Of a DNA stretch of 37,048 nt, positions 23,781-32,854 are shown in pieces. The stretch comes from Microvirga tunisiensis (lineage in GTDB: Bacteria > Pseudomonadota > Alphaproteobacteria > Rhizobiales > Beijerinckiaceae): positions 1-37,048 of the forward strand of contig NZ_VOSK01000044.1 in assembly GCF_009296175.1 (NCBI RefSeq), written 5' to 3'. The position numbers and the translations under genes are program-made. Below the pieces are notes generated by a model. The model saw nothing but the letters and a program-made list of their open reading frames with translations, was not told the origin of the DNA and did not search any database. How positions within the stretch are numbered: position 1 is the stretch's first letter; each line of letters opens with the position of its first letter.

Positions 23781-25319
23781 ATGACATCAACACCCCACCT
23801 TTCCCTGCCGCTCCTCGCCGCAGCGCAGGCGCAAAAGCACGTCACCCACAACGAGGCTCTCGCATCGCTCGATGCCCTCGTGCAGCTTGCCGTCAAGGAG
23901 CGCAACCGCACCGAGCCGCCCGCCTCGCCTGCGGAAGGCGACCGCTTCCTCGTCGGCGCCGGTGCGACGGGCGCTTTCGCCAACCAGGAGGGCAACATTG
24001 CGTTGTTCGATCTCGGCGCATGGCGTTTCTTCACGCCGCGTCCCGGATGGCTTGCCTATGTGGAGGCCGAGGACCTGCTCGTCCTCTTCGACGGCAGCGA
24101 ATGGAAGACGACCGGCTCGGTTCCGGAAGAACTCAACAATCTGGATCGGCTCGGGCTCGGCACCACGGCCGACGATCTGAACCGCTTGTCGGCGAAGCTC
24201 AATGCGGCTTTGTTTGCGGCACTGGGAGCCGAAGAGGGCGGAACGGGCGATCTGCGCTTCGTGCTCAACAAGAGCACGGAATCCGGCGTTCTGTCTCAAC
24301 TCTACCAGCGTGGTTTCAGCGGGCGCGCGGAAACGGGCCTGATCGGCAGCGACGATTTCGGCATCCGGGTCTCGTGCGACGGGAGCCAGTGGCGCGATGC
24401 GCTGCTGGTGGATCGCCGGACTGGCGTTGCATCCTTCCCCTGTGGTCTCGGCAATGTGCCAGGGCCGAACCTTCTGATCAATTCGGCATTTCTCGTGAAC
24501 CAGCGCAAGTTCGCCGGGGGTGCGCTGGGAGCGGGCATCTACGGGTTCGATCACTGGAAAGGCGGGTCGGGCGGTTGCACGCTCGGCCTTGCAGCGGACG
24601 GCAGGATCACGGTGTCCGGAGCTCTCGAACAGGTGGTCGACGTGGCCCAGGCCGCCGCCGAGATCGGCGCAGCCAGTTTCGCAGGCGCGACCTTGACCCT
24701 CTCGGTCGAAGATCCTTCAGAGCCCCTGCCTGTCATCATCGGTTCGAAAGCCGCCACGATCCCGGCCGGTTCCGGTCGCCGCTCGGCCAGCGTGACGCTC
24801 GATGGATCCGAAACGGGCAACATCGCGGTGCGGCTCCAGCCGTCCGGCACGTGCTCCTTCAAGCGCGTGAAATTGGAAGTCGGAGCGCATGCAACCCCCT
24901 GGACGGGCGTACCGCTCGACATCGAAGAGCTCCGCTGCCGGCGCTATTACCAGCGCCTTGCCGTCAGCGGCGGATCCCCTGCGATCGCGGGGGCGCTCGG
25001 GCAGCGCTTTGCCAGCAACAACATCGATTTCCCGTTGACCCTGCCGGTGCCGATGAGAGCCGATCCGACGTTGTCGACCAGCGGGTTTTCGTGGTGGAAC
25101 GGAGCTCCAAACGGCAATCAGATCGGCTTCTATAACAACAGCGGAGCGTCCTGGGTGTCGCTTGCAGGAGCCCTGACGGTGACAACGTCGACGGCGGCCG
25201 GCTCATCCGGCATCGTTCTCCGGCTTCAGGCCGGCGCCACCTTCAGCGGCGCGTCCGGAGCCGTCGCCATGCTCTATCTGGGCAACCTGGCCTTCATCGC
25301 CCTGCAGGCGGAACTGTGA
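23781..25319 (+). CDS. DUF2793 protein with fibre-like C-terminus (spike or tail fibre)
   Basis: A 512-residue protein. Residues 1-110 are the DUF2793 domain (LSLPLLAAAQAQKHVTHNEAL, PASPAEGDRFLV, WRFFTPRPGWLAYVEAE). The middle (about 160-235) is a short fibre-like segment, and after NLLINSAFLVNQRKFAGG (about 235) follows a beta-rich region as in phage fibre proteins with galactose-binding-like folds (FDHWKGGSGG, FKRVKLEVGAHATPWTG, IEELRCRRYYQRL). DUF2793 proteins lie next to gp15 in rhizobial GTA clusters, and I recall the domain also in GTA head-spike genes of R. capsulatus, without being certain. A role in attachment to polysaccharide is the best guess. The ATG at 23781 is chosen to match the usual domain start; no strong ribosome site is seen. 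Confidence 0.88.
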   Translation: MTSTPHLSLPLLAAAQAQKHVTHNEALASLDALVQLAVKERNRTEPPASPAEGDRFLVGAGATGAFANQEGNIALFDLGAWRFFTPRPGWLAYVEAEDLLVLFDGSEWKTTGSVPEELNNLDRLGLGTTADDLNRLSAKLNAALFAALGAEEGGTGDLRFVLNKSTESGVLSQLYQRGFSGRAETGLIGSDDFGIRVSCDGSQWRDALLVDRRTGVASFPCGLGNVPGPNLLINSAFLVNQRKFAGGALGAGIYGFDHWKGGSGGCTLGLAADGRITVSGALEQVVDVAQAAAEIGAASFAGATLTLSVEDPSEPLPVIIGSKAATIPAGSGRRSASVTLDGSETGNIAVRLQPSGTCSFKRVKLEVGAHATPWTGVPLDIEELRCRRYYQRLAVSGGSPAIAGALGQRFASNNIDFPLTLPVPMRADPTLSTSGFSWWNGAPNGNQIGFYNNSGASWVSLAGALTVTTSTAAGSSGIVLRLQAGATFSGASGAVAMLYLGNLAFIALQAEL

Positions 25320-25329
25320 GGAAACGCGC

Positions 25330-25878
25330 ATGACTGCTTCTCCATCGCGCTTCGAAGAAGACGTCCAACATGTGCTGAGGCATGAGGGCGGCTTCGTTCA
25401 GCACCCCCGCGATCCGGGTGGGGCGACCAAGTTCGGCATCACCCGCGAGACGCTCGCCCGGGCGAAAAAGCGCCCGGCCTCCATCAACGACGTCCGCCGC
25501 CTGAGCCGGAAGGAAGCGATCGCCATCTATCGGCAGCTCTATTGGGATGCGGTGCGCGCCGATGAGCTTCCGCCGGGGCTCGATCTCGCCACGTTCGACC
25601 TCGCGGTCAATTCGGGGCCCACGCGGGCCGGGAAGATGCTGCAGGCCGCTCTCGGGGTCGAGGCGGACGGGGTCGTCGGACCCGTCACCCTCGGCGCGGC
25701 CCGCAGGGCCGACGTCCCGGAAACCATCCGCCGCCTCACGAAAGCGCGCCTCGGTTTTCTCGGCCGCCTCGCCACCTGGCCGGTCTTCGGCCTCGGCTGG
25801 CGCAGGCGCGTCCTTGCCGTCGAGCAGGAGGCTCTCCGGCTCGCATTACCTCCATCCTCATCCTCAAGGACCGTTTGA
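25330..25878 (+). CDS. GH108 family muramidase (endolysin)
   Basis: A 182-residue glycoside hydrolase family 108 enzyme that cuts the glycan chain of peptidoglycan. The catalytic Glu lies in LRHEGGFVQHPRDPGGATKFGIT (Glu19), the family signature. The LYWDAVRADELPPGLDLATFDLAVNSGP stretch (about 70-97) closes the catalytic domain. Residues 100-165 (MLQAALGVEADGVVGPVT...) form the small peptidoglycan-binding domain. No signal peptide, so it needs a holin, encoded next. GAGGAAA precedes the ATG. It should release particles from producer cells. Intact. Confidence 0.93.
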   Translation: MTASPSRFEEDVQHVLRHEGGFVQHPRDPGGATKFGITRETLARAKKRPASINDVRRLSRKEAIAIYRQLYWDAVRADELPPGLDLATFDLAVNSGPTRAGKMLQAALGVEADGVVGPVTLGAARRADVPETIRRLTKARLGFLGRLATWPVFGLGWRRRVLAVEQEALRLALPPSSSSRTV

Positions 25879-25879
25879 C

Positions 25880-26089
25880 ATGTTCGATACCAAGACCATT
25901 CTCGCCAGCCGCACCGTCTGGGCCAACCTGATCGGGCTGGTGGCCCTCGTTCTCGGCCTGTTCGGCTTCGACGGCTCGGCCCTCGCCACGGGGGCTTTCG
26001 AAGAGGCGCTCGTTCAGCTCGTTGCCGCGGCAAGCTTCATCGCCTCGACGATCTTCCGGATCGCGGCCACGAAACAGATTCTGAATTAG
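25880..26089 (+). CDS. Small holin-like membrane protein
   Basis: A 69-residue protein, MFDTKTILASRTVWANLIGLVALVLGLFGFDGS, with two hydrophobic segments (about residues 12-30 and 44-60) and a basic end (RIAATKQILN). Starts one base after the stop of the muramidase gene, with AAGGA as ribosome site, so the two are one lysis cassette. Holins form holes in the inner membrane that let the muramidase out. The family assignment rests on size, topology and neighbourhood. Confidence 0.82.
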   Translation: MFDTKTILASRTVWANLIGLVALVLGLFGFDGSALATGAFEEALVQLVAAASFIASTIFRIAATKQILN

Positions 26090-26108
26090 AAGCATTCCCA
26101 GAGGGATG

Positions 26109-26137
26109 GGGCCGGTCTCGCCGCATGGGACCGGCCT
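26109..26137 (+). terminator. Hairpin after the lysis genes, possible terminator
   Basis: GGGCCGGTC (26109-26117) pairs with GACCGGCCT (26129-26137, with one G-T pair). No T run follows, so it may be a weak or Rho-assisted end of the GTA transcript. Confidence 0.4.
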
Positions 26138-26184
26138 CGAGAGCATTCAGAATTTGTTCACTGCGGCAAAGGCATGGTCCTTTC

Positions 26185-26499
26185 ATGCGTCTGGTTTGGC
26201 TGGTCATAGCGGTGTGGGGCATGATGGGGGCGGCGTTCGCGCAAAGCGCGGCGGCCGCCCTGAAGAATTGCCTGCCGCCGCGCGAGATGCAGGAGGCCGT
26301 GGCCGCAAAAGGCGTTGTCGCGCCGGCGTCTGCCGTGATGACGGCGCGACGCCAGGTACCGGGGGCGGACGTGGTCCGGGCCAGCCTCTGCCGCAACAGC
26401 GATGATCTTGTCTATGTGATCATGGTCTTGCAAAAGGATGGTCGCATCGTGCAGGTGATGATCGACGGCTCCTCCGGGCGTGTGAAATCGGTCCATTAG
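26185..26499 (+). CDS. feuN: Periplasmic PepSY-like small protein, FeuN-like
   Basis: A 104-residue protein with signal peptide MRLVWLVIAVWGMMGAAFAQ. The mature C-terminal half (VYVIMVLQKDGRIVQVMIDGSSGRVKSV) has the strand pattern of a PepSY domain. It lies 14 bases before a FeuP-like regulator gene. In Sinorhizobium meliloti a small periplasmic protein, FeuN, is encoded directly upstream of feuPQ and restrains the FeuQ kinase. Size, location, export signal and neighbours agree, so FeuN is the best assignment, though the sequence match is not verified. The ATG at 26185 is chosen because it starts the signal peptide; an earlier ATG at 26125 would hide it. Confidence 0.68.
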   Translation: MRLVWLVIAVWGMMGAAFAQSAAAALKNCLPPREMQEAVAAKGVVAPASAVMTARRQVPGADVVRASLCRNSDDLVYVIMVLQKDGRIVQVMIDGSSGRVKSVH

Positions 26500-26513
26500 A
26501 GAAAGCTCGAACT

Positions 26514-27185
26514 GTGCGCCTACTCGTTGTCGAGGACGACAGAACCCTCAATAAGCAGATCGTGACTGCCCTTGAACAGGCAGGCTACGCGGTGGATACC
26601 GCCATGGATGGCGAGGAAGGGCAGTTCCTCGGAGAGACCGAGCCCTACGACGCCATCATCCTCGACCTCGGCCTGCCGAAGGTGGACGGCGTTTCCGTCC
26701 TGACCGCGTGGCGCCGCGACGGACGCAAGACGCCCGTGATCATCCTCACCGCCCGCGACCGCTGGAGCGACAAGGTCCAGGGGTTCGACGCGGGCGCCGA
26801 CGATTACGTTACGAAGCCCTTCCACATGGAAGAACTTCTCGCCCGCGTCCGCGCGCTGCTGCGCCGCTCGGCCGGTCATGCCACGAGCGAGATCGCCTGC
26901 GGCCCCGTGAAGCTCGACACCCGCTCCGGCCGCGTGGCCGTGGACGGAAACCCGGTGAAGCTCACCTCCCATGAGTACCGGCTCCTGTCCTATCTCATGC
27001 ATCATACCGGCCGCATCGTCTCGCGGGGCGAGCTGACCGAGCATCTCTACGATCAGGATTTCGACCGGGATTCGAACACCATCGAGGTCTTCATCGGCAG
27101 GCTCCGCAAGAAGCTCGGCGTCGATATCATCCAGACGGTTCGAGGCCTGGGCTACCTCCTCGACGCGAGCCAGACCAAGACGTGA
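26514..27185 (+). CDS. feuP: OmpR-family response regulator, FeuP/PhoP-like
   Basis: A 223-residue two-component regulator with a GTG start. The receiver domain (1-115) has the acidic pocket VVEDD (Glu7, Asp8, Asp9), phosphorylated Asp51 in ILDLGLP, Thr79 in ILTAR and Lys101 in VTKPF. The C-terminal winged-helix domain (about 125-220) ends IEVFIGRLRKKLG...IQTVRGLGYLL, as in PhoP. It is coupled to the kinase gene by GTGA overlap (27182-27185). FeuPQ of rhizobia responds to hypo-osmotic stress and controls cyclic glucan export; Brucella homologues are also known. The name rests on neighbourhood and the match to PhoP/FeuP-type regulators. Confidence 0.85.
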   Translation: MRLLVVEDDRTLNKQIVTALEQAGYAVDTAMDGEEGQFLGETEPYDAIILDLGLPKVDGVSVLTAWRRDGRKTPVIILTARDRWSDKVQGFDAGADDYVTKPFHMEELLARVRALLRRSAGHATSEIACGPVKLDTRSGRVAVDGNPVKLTSHEYRLLSYLMHHTGRIVSRGELTEHLYDQDFDRDSNTIEVFIGRLRKKLGVDIIQTVRGLGYLLDASQTKT

Positions 27186-28579
27186 CCGGCCTGTCACCGC
27201 TCGTGCGCCGCTTTGCCAGCCGGCCCATCGCGGTCCGTCTCGCGGTCTCTTCGGTCTTCTGGAGCTTCGTGATCCTGCTCATCGCAGGGCTCATCCTCTC
27301 GACGCTCTACCGCGACAACACGGAGCGCGCTTTCGACCAGCGCCTCCTCGTCTACGCCAACACGCTCGCGTCCAACCTCGTTGGGCCGGGCGATCCGGAC
27401 CGGGATCTCGGCCCCATCGGCGATCCGCGCTTCGAGCTGCCTCTGTCCGGCTGGTACTGGCAGGTGGCGCGGCCCAATGCGGTGCTCGGCGAGATCCGCT
27501 CCTCGAAAGCGCTGTTCGGAGGCCAACTGCCGAACCTCGCCTCCGGGGACAACCGCTTCGGGCAGATCCGCCGCGGCTACGGCCGAGCACCTGACGAGCG
27601 CTCCTTGCGCCTCATCGAGCGCGACATCGATCTCGGCGAGGACGGACGTTACATCATCCGCGTCGCGGGTCCTGCCGATGAGATCGATGCGGCCGTGCGG
27701 GATTTCATCTTCGCGCTCACCGTCACCTTCGCGCTTCTCGGTATCGGCTTGGGCTTCACCACGCTCCTGCAGATCCGCTTCGGCCTGCGGCCGCTCGCCA
27801 ATCTCCGCAGTGCACTCGGGGCGATCCGGCGGGGCGAGGCGGAGCGGATCGTAGGCGAATATCCCCGGGACATCTCCCCGCTTGCCGGCGAACTGAACCT
27901 CCTCCTCGACACCAACCGCGAGATCCTGGAGCGCGCCCGTACGCAGGTCGGCAATCTCGCCCATGCGCTCAAGACGCCGCTCAGCATCATCATGAACGAG
28001 GCCGAGAACGCGCCTGAGGATGTCGCCGCCAGGGTCCGCGAGCAGGCGACGACCATGCGCGATCAGGTCAATTACTATCTCGACCGGGCCCGCGCGGCCG
28101 CGCTTGCGGGGACGCTTGGGACGCTGACGGAAGCCGAGCCCGTCATCGCGGGCCTCGCCCGCACCTTCGCCAAGATCTATCGCGACAAGGATCTGGAGGT
28201 GGCATTGGCCATCCCGCCGGATCTGCGCTTCCGCGGCGAGAAGCAGGACCTGGAAGAGATGGCCGGCAATCTCATCGACAACGCGTCCAAATGGGCCGCG
28301 AATAAGGTGGAGGTGTCGGTCGAGATCGTGCGCGAGGACAACCGGCCCCGTTTCCGCCTGCTCATCGACGACGATGGGCCGGGCCTGCCGGAGACGGCGC
28401 GAGAGGAGGTGCTCAAGCGCGGCCGCCGCCTCGATGAAACCAAGCCCGGCTCGGGCCTGGGGCTTTCCATCGTCAGCGATCTGGCAGCCCTTTATCGCGG
28501 CTCCCTAAGGCTCGACGCTTCTCCCAAGGGCGGCCTCAGAGCCATCCTGGAACTCCCCGGGGATAGGAGTTCGACCTAG
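27182..28579 (+). CDS. feuQ: Sensor histidine kinase, FeuQ/PhoQ-like
   Basis: A 465-residue membrane kinase starting at GTG 27182. Transmembrane helices lie at about 18-42 and 176-197 with a periplasmic sensor of some 130 residues between them. A HAMP-like linker (RFGLRPLANLRSALGAIRRG, 199-218) precedes the dimer domain with His261 in NLAHALKTPLSII. The ATPase domain has the N box LIDNASKW, G1 DDDGPGLP and G2 GSGLGLSIV. The NLAHALKTPL form of the H box is typical of the PhoQ/FeuQ branch. With the regulator upstream and a FeuN-like protein it forms one signalling operon. The periplasmic domain should be the point of contact with FeuN. Confidence 0.86.
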   Translation: MTGLSPLVRRFASRPIAVRLAVSSVFWSFVILLIAGLILSTLYRDNTERAFDQRLLVYANTLASNLVGPGDPDRDLGPIGDPRFELPLSGWYWQVARPNAVLGEIRSSKALFGGQLPNLASGDNRFGQIRRGYGRAPDERSLRLIERDIDLGEDGRYIIRVAGPADEIDAAVRDFIFALTVTFALLGIGLGFTTLLQIRFGLRPLANLRSALGAIRRGEAERIVGEYPRDISPLAGELNLLLDTNREILERARTQVGNLAHALKTPLSIIMNEAENAPEDVAARVREQATTMRDQVNYYLDRARAAALAGTLGTLTEAEPVIAGLARTFAKIYRDKDLEVALAIPPDLRFRGEKQDLEEMAGNLIDNASKWAANKVEVSVEIVREDNRPRFRLLIDDDGPGLPETAREEVLKRGRRLDETKPGSGLGLSIVSDLAALYRGSLRLDASPKGGLRAILELPGDRSST

Positions 28580-28644
28580 GGAGATTTACGCGTGACACCG
28601 TGCCACCGTCGTGCTTGAGGGTGAGACGCGATATTTAGGATTTT

Positions 28645-29745
28645 ATGGTGATCTGGATAATCCTCCTGGCAATGACGGCGGCAGCCGTGATGGCGGTGCT
28701 TTGGCCGTTGTCGCGTCATTATGCCGTGACACGGCAGGCGGATCCGGACACGCAGTTCTATCGTGAGCAGATTGCCGAGATCGAGCGCGACTTGGCGCGC
28801 GGCGCGCTTCTGCCCAGCGAGGCCGAGGCCGCCAAGGCCGAGGCCGGGCGACGCCTCCTGCGGGCGACGGGCCTGCGCGGCGAGACCTTCGCGGCCGTGG
28901 GAGAGCCGGCTCTGCGCCGCCGCCGCGCCGCCTCGACCCTGGCCCTGTCGGTCATCCCGATCCTGGCGCTTGCGACCTATGAGATCTACGGCTCGCCGCA
29001 GGTGCTGACTCAGCCGCCCGCAGCGCAGCTGCCGCAGCAGGCCGGCAATATCGACCTCATGACGGCGGTGGCCGAGATCGAGAGCCACCTGGCGAAGAAC
29101 CCGCAGGACGGCCGCGGCTGGGACGTGATCGCTCCGGTCTATATGCGCATGGGACGGATCGACGATGCCGTGAAAGCGTATGAGGCGGCAGTCCGTTATC
29201 TGGCTCCGGATGCCGACCGGTTCGCCAATTACGGCGAAGCCCTGGTGATGGCCAAGGATGGGCTCGTCTCGGGCGAAGCGCAGGGTGCCTTCGAGCAGGC
29301 GGTCAAGCTCGATGCGGCATCGCCGAAAGCCCGCTTCTATCTCGCCCGCGCGGCTGTCCAGGATGGGCAGGTCGAGAAGGCGAAGGCCGCTTATGCGGAG
29401 CTGCTCTCCACATCGCCTGCGGACGCTCCCTGGATCGGGGCGGTGAAGCAGGAACTCGCCTCCCTCGGCGCCCCTCAGGCGACGACAGGCTCGGCGGGCG
29501 AACCCCAGATCGGACCTGAGGCGATTGCCGGCATGGTGGCGGGCCTCGCCAGCCGCCTGGAGGCTGAAGGAGGCACGGCGGATGAATGGGCGCGACTGAT
29601 GCGCTCCTATGCGGTTTTGGGCCAGCGTGATAAAGCGATAGTCGCAGCCCAGCGCGCCCGGGAGGCGCTGGCGCAGAACGACGCCGCCTTGAGGACCATC
29701 GACACGATGGCGCAGGAACTGAAACTGACCGACGCCCAGCCATGA
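28645..29745 (+). CDS. ccmI: Cytochrome c maturation protein CcmI (CycH)
   Basis: A 366-residue two-helix membrane protein that delivers apocytochrome c to the haem ligation machinery. Helix 1 is [21 protein letters not shown] (2-22), followed by the conserved cytoplasmic [40 protein letters not shown]. Helix 2 is [19 protein letters not shown] (98-116). The periplasmic part carries TPR-type helices ([50 protein letters not shown]), which bind the C-terminal helix of the apocytochrome. Overlaps ccmE as ATGA. First gene of the ccmIEFH operon. Confidence 0.93.
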   Translation: MVIWIILLAMTAAAVMAVLWPLSRHYAVTRQADPDTQFYREQIAEIERDLARGALLPSEAEAAKAEAGRRLLRATGLRGETFAAVGEPALRRRRAASTLALSVIPILALATYEIYGSPQVLTQPPAAQLPQQAGNIDLMTAVAEIESHLAKNPQDGRGWDVIAPVYMRMGRIDDAVKAYEAAVRYLAPDADRFANYGEALVMAKDGLVSGEAQGAFEQAVKLDAASPKARFYLARAAVQDGQVEKAKAAYAELLSTSPADAPWIGAVKQELASLGAPQATTGSAGEPQIGPEAIAGMVAGLASRLEAEGGTADEWARLMRSYAVLGQRDKAIVAAQRAREALAQNDAALRTIDTMAQELKLTDAQP

Positions 29746-30200
29746 CGAGAAAACAACGCCGCTTGACCCTGATCGGTGTCGCAGGATGCGTCCTCGCGAT
29801 TGCGCTCGGTCTCGTGCTCTACGCCATGAACGACACGATCGTGTTCTTCAATTCGCCGGCCGACATTCAGGCGAAGAACGTGCAGCCCGGCACGCGCATC
29901 CGCCTCGGCGGTCTCGTCAAGGAAGGATCGGTTCAGCGGGGCTCCGATCAGCAGATCACCTTCGAGGTTATGGACGCGCAGGCCGCGATTCAGGTGAGCT
30001 ACAAGGGCCTGCTGCCCGACCTGTTCCGCGAAGGGCAGGGGGTCGTGACCGAAGGCGTGCTCGTCAGTCCGAGCGTGTTCCGGGCCGATTCCGTTCTGGC
30101 GAAGCATGACGAGAACTACATGCCCCGCGAGGTGGCGGATACCTTGAAGAAGCAGGGGCACTGGATGGGCGAGGCCAACGCTTCGCCCAAGACGCAGTAG
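29742..30200 (+). CDS. ccmE: Haem chaperone CcmE (CycJ)
   Basis: A 152-residue periplasmic haem chaperone anchored by helix [20 protein letters not shown] (10-29). The OB-fold shows [17 protein letters not shown] and [18 protein letters not shown], the latter a strongly conserved signature. His122 in [10 protein letters not shown] binds haem covalently and Tyr126 is the axial ligand. Complete and of usual length. Confidence 0.97.
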   Translation: MTRKQRRLTLIGVAGCVLAIALGLVLYAMNDTIVFFNSPADIQAKNVQPGTRIRLGGLVKEGSVQRGSDQQITFEVMDAQAAIQVSYKGLLPDLFREGQGVVTEGVLVSPSVFRADSVLAKHDENYMPREVADTLKKQGHWMGEANASPKTQ

Positions 30201-30215
30201 CAAGGGAGATCCCTC

Positions 30216-32198
30216 GTGTTGGTCGAGGCTGGACATTTCGCACTCGCGCTGGCGCTTGGGTTGTCCCTGATCCAGTTCGTCGTGCCGCTCTGGGGCGCGC
30301 GCGCCAATGATCCCGTGCTGATGGCCGTTGCGCCGGCGAGCGCGCTTGCCGTGCTCGCCTGCATCGCGTTCTCGTTCATCGCGCTGACCTTCGCTTACCT
30401 GAATTCCGATTTCTCGGTGCTCAACGTCGTCCAGAACTCCCATTCGGCGAAGCCGCTGATCTACAAGATCTCCGGCGTGTGGGGAAACCACGAAGGCTCC
30501 ATGCTGCTCTGGGTGCTGATCCTCGCCCTCTTCGGGGGCGTGGTGGCGCTTGCGAGAAACAGCATCCCGATGCGGCTGCAGGCGAACACGCTCGCGGTTC
30601 AGGCCTCGATCACCATTGCCTTCCTGCTCTTCATCCTGACGACATCGAACCCTTTCACGCGCGTCATCCCGGCGCCGCTCGAGGGACAGGATCTCAACCC
30701 CTTGCTGCAGGATCCCGGCCTCGCGATCCATCCGCCGCTGCTCTACATCGGCTATGTGGGCTTCTCGATCTCCTTCGCTTTCGCCTGCGCGGCCCTGCTC
30801 GATGGGCGCATCGATGCGGTCTGGGCCCGGATCGTGCGTCCCTGGACCCTCGGCGCCTGGGCTTTCCTGACCCTTGGGATCGCCATGGGCTCCTACTGGG
30901 CCTATTACGAGCTCGGCTGGGGCGGCTGGTGGTTCTGGGATCCGGTGGAAAACGCCTCGCTCATGCCGTGGCTCGCGGGCACCGCGCTCGTGCATTCCAC
31001 CGTGGTGATGGAAAAGCGCGATGCGCTGAAGGTCTGGACGATCCTTCTCGCCATCCTGACCTTCTCCCTGTCGCTGCTGGGCACCTTCCTCGTCCGCTCC
31101 GGCGTGCTGACCTCGGTCCATTCCTTTGCGGTCGATCCTGAGCGCGGCACCTTCATTCTCGGCATCCTGATCCTGTTCATCGGCGGATCGCTGGCGCTTT
31201 TTGCCTGGCGCGCGCCCATGCTCAAGCAGGGTGGCCTGTTCGCGCCCATTTCCCGCGAGGGAGCGCTCGTTCTCAACAATCTCTTTCTCGCCACCGCGTG
31301 TGCCACCGTGTTCATCGGGACGCTCTATCCGCTGGCGCTCGAGGTGCTGACCGGCGAAAAGATCTCCGTCGGCGCGCCGTTCTTCAACTTCACATTCCTG
31401 CCGCTGATCGTTCCGCTGCTGCTGCTTCTGCCGCTCGGTCAGACGCTCGCCTGGAAGCGCGGCAACTTCCTCGGCACGGCCCAGCGCCTTTATGCCGTGT
31501 TCGGCATTTCGCTACTGGCGACCATCGCCATGTTCGCCCTCCAGCACGGCGGGCCGGCGGCTGCGCCGCTCGGCGTCGGCCTCGGCGTCTATCTGGTTCT
31601 CGGCTCGACCAACGAGATCGTCAGCCGTTCCTGGTCCAGGGGCGCTCCACTCTCCGTTGCCTGGCGCAAGGCGAGGGGCCTGCCGCGCTCGGCCTGGGGC
31701 ACGTCCATCGCCCATGCGGGCGTAGGCCTCACGGTCATCGGCATTGCGGCCACCGCCTGGGGCGTCGAGTCCATCGGCAGCCTGAAGCTGGGCGAGCGTC
31801 TCAAGGCGGGCGACTACGAAGTGCGGCTCGAACAGGTCACCCCGCGCGTCGAGGCCAATTACCGGGAGGATGTCGCCGTCCTGACGGTCATCAGCGCCGG
31901 CCGCGAGCTCGGTACCATCGAGACCATGAAGCGGCTCTACGTGGCGCGTGGCATGCCGACGACGGAAGCGGGAATCCTGACCACGGGCCTCGGCCAGATC
32001 TACGCCAGCATCGGCGAGGTGCAGGCGGACGGATCCATCGGCATGAGACTCTATCACAAGCCGCTGGTTCTGCTGATCTGGATCGGCTCCCTCGTGATGG
32101 CGGCAGGCGGTGCCCTGTCCCTGACGGATCGGCGCCTGCGCATCGGCGCTCCGGCACGCGCGAGAGTCGCGCCACCGGCTGCCGTTCCGGCGGAGTAG
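30216..32198 (+). CDS. ccmF: Haem lyase subunit CcmF (CycK)
   Basis: A 660-residue polytopic membrane protein, the haem lyase core that attaches haem to apocytochrome c together with CcmH and CcmI. It carries the WWD signature WGGWWFWDPVENASLMPWL (about residues 235-253), NHEGSMLLWVLIL near 90, and LEGQDLNPLLQDPGLAIHPPLLYIGYVG near 155-180 with conserved His residues as haem ligands. About 14-15 transmembrane helices can be counted. The C-terminal periplasmic domain contains YEVRLEQVTPRVEANY. The GTG start has GGGAG upstream. Full length. Confidence 0.97.
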   Translation: MLVEAGHFALALALGLSLIQFVVPLWGARANDPVLMAVAPASALAVLACIAFSFIALTFAYLNSDFSVLNVVQNSHSAKPLIYKISGVWGNHEGSMLLWVLILALFGGVVALARNSIPMRLQANTLAVQASITIAFLLFILTTSNPFTRVIPAPLEGQDLNPLLQDPGLAIHPPLLYIGYVGFSISFAFACAALLDGRIDAVWARIVRPWTLGAWAFLTLGIAMGSYWAYYELGWGGWWFWDPVENASLMPWLAGTALVHSTVVMEKRDALKVWTILLAILTFSLSLLGTFLVRSGVLTSVHSFAVDPERGTFILGILILFIGGSLALFAWRAPMLKQGGLFAPISREGALVLNNLFLATACATVFIGTLYPLALEVLTGEKISVGAPFFNFTFLPLIVPLLLLLPLGQTLAWKRGNFLGTAQRLYAVFGISLLATIAMFALQHGGPAAAPLGVGLGVYLVLGSTNEIVSRSWSRGAPLSVAWRKARGLPRSAWGTSIAHAGVGLTVIGIAATAWGVESIGSLKLGERLKAGDYEVRLEQVTPRVEANYREDVAVLTVISAGRELGTIETMKRLYVARGMPTTEAGILTTGLGQIYASIGEVQADGSIGMRLYHKPLVLLIWIGSLVMAAGGALSLTDRRLRIGAPARARVAPPAAVPAE

Positions 32199-32201
32199 AC
32201 C

Positions 32202-32660
32202 ATGCGCTTCGTCCTGGCCCTCACGGCGGCGCTTCTGTTCGGCGGCCCGGTCTTTGCCGTGCAGCCGGACGAGGTGCTCAAGGATCCGACTTTGGAGAAG
32301 CGCGCCCGCGAGATTTCGGCGGGGTTGCGCTGCCTCGTCTGCCAGAACCAGTCCATCGACGATTCCGATGCGCAGCTTGCCAAGGATCTGCGTCTCCTGG
32401 TGCGCGAGCGCCTAGTAGTGGGCGACACGGACACGCAGGTGCGCGACTTCCTCGTGCAGCGCTACGGCGAATTCGTCCTGCTCAAGCCCACCTTCGGAAG
32501 GCATACGCTGCTGCTCTGGCTGACGCCCGCTCTCGTTCTTGCCCTCGGCGGCATCGGCGCCTACGCAGCCATGCGACGCCGCCCGCGTCCCGCTTCTGCA
32601 CTCGATGCCGAGGAGCAGAGGGCGCTCGAGGATCTGCTCAAGCGCGATCAGGGCGCTTGA
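32202..32660 (+). CDS. ccmH: Cytochrome c maturation thioreductase CcmH (CycL)
   Basis: A 152-residue periplasmic protein with signal peptide MRFVLALTAALLFGGPVFA and a C-terminal anchor helix (LLLWLTPALVLALGGIGAYAAM). The redox motif LRCLVCQNQSIDDS has Cys44 and Cys47, which reduce the apocytochrome before haem ligation. VRDFLVQRYGEFVLLKPTF is the conserved following segment. It starts three bases after the ccmF stop. No ccmG thioredoxin is seen in this window. Confidence 0.97.
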   Translation: MRFVLALTAALLFGGPVFAVQPDEVLKDPTLEKRAREISAGLRCLVCQNQSIDDSDAQLAKDLRLLVRERLVVGDTDTQVRDFLVQRYGEFVLLKPTFGRHTLLLWLTPALVLALGGIGAYAAMRRRPRPASALDAEEQRALEDLLKRDQGA

Positions 32661-32854
32661 ACTCCAAGAACCGTTCCGGCCTGTCGACGATCGTGCGACA
32701 GAGGAATAAACAGCATTTCGTAGGCTGCAATTCCTTAACCTGAGCAGGCGCCAATTCTTTCTGGGGATCATGCCATTTTGTCGCGGTGCCAAGGAGAAAT
32801 CCGGCTGATATCGGGCTCTCACGTCTCCCGATATCCCCCGCGAAAGGTACGGTC

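Noticed and set aside
29607..31121. Reverse frame of 504 codons opposite ccmI, ccmE and ccmF
   Set aside because: Antisense shadow rich in Arg, Glu and His; the forward genes are certain.
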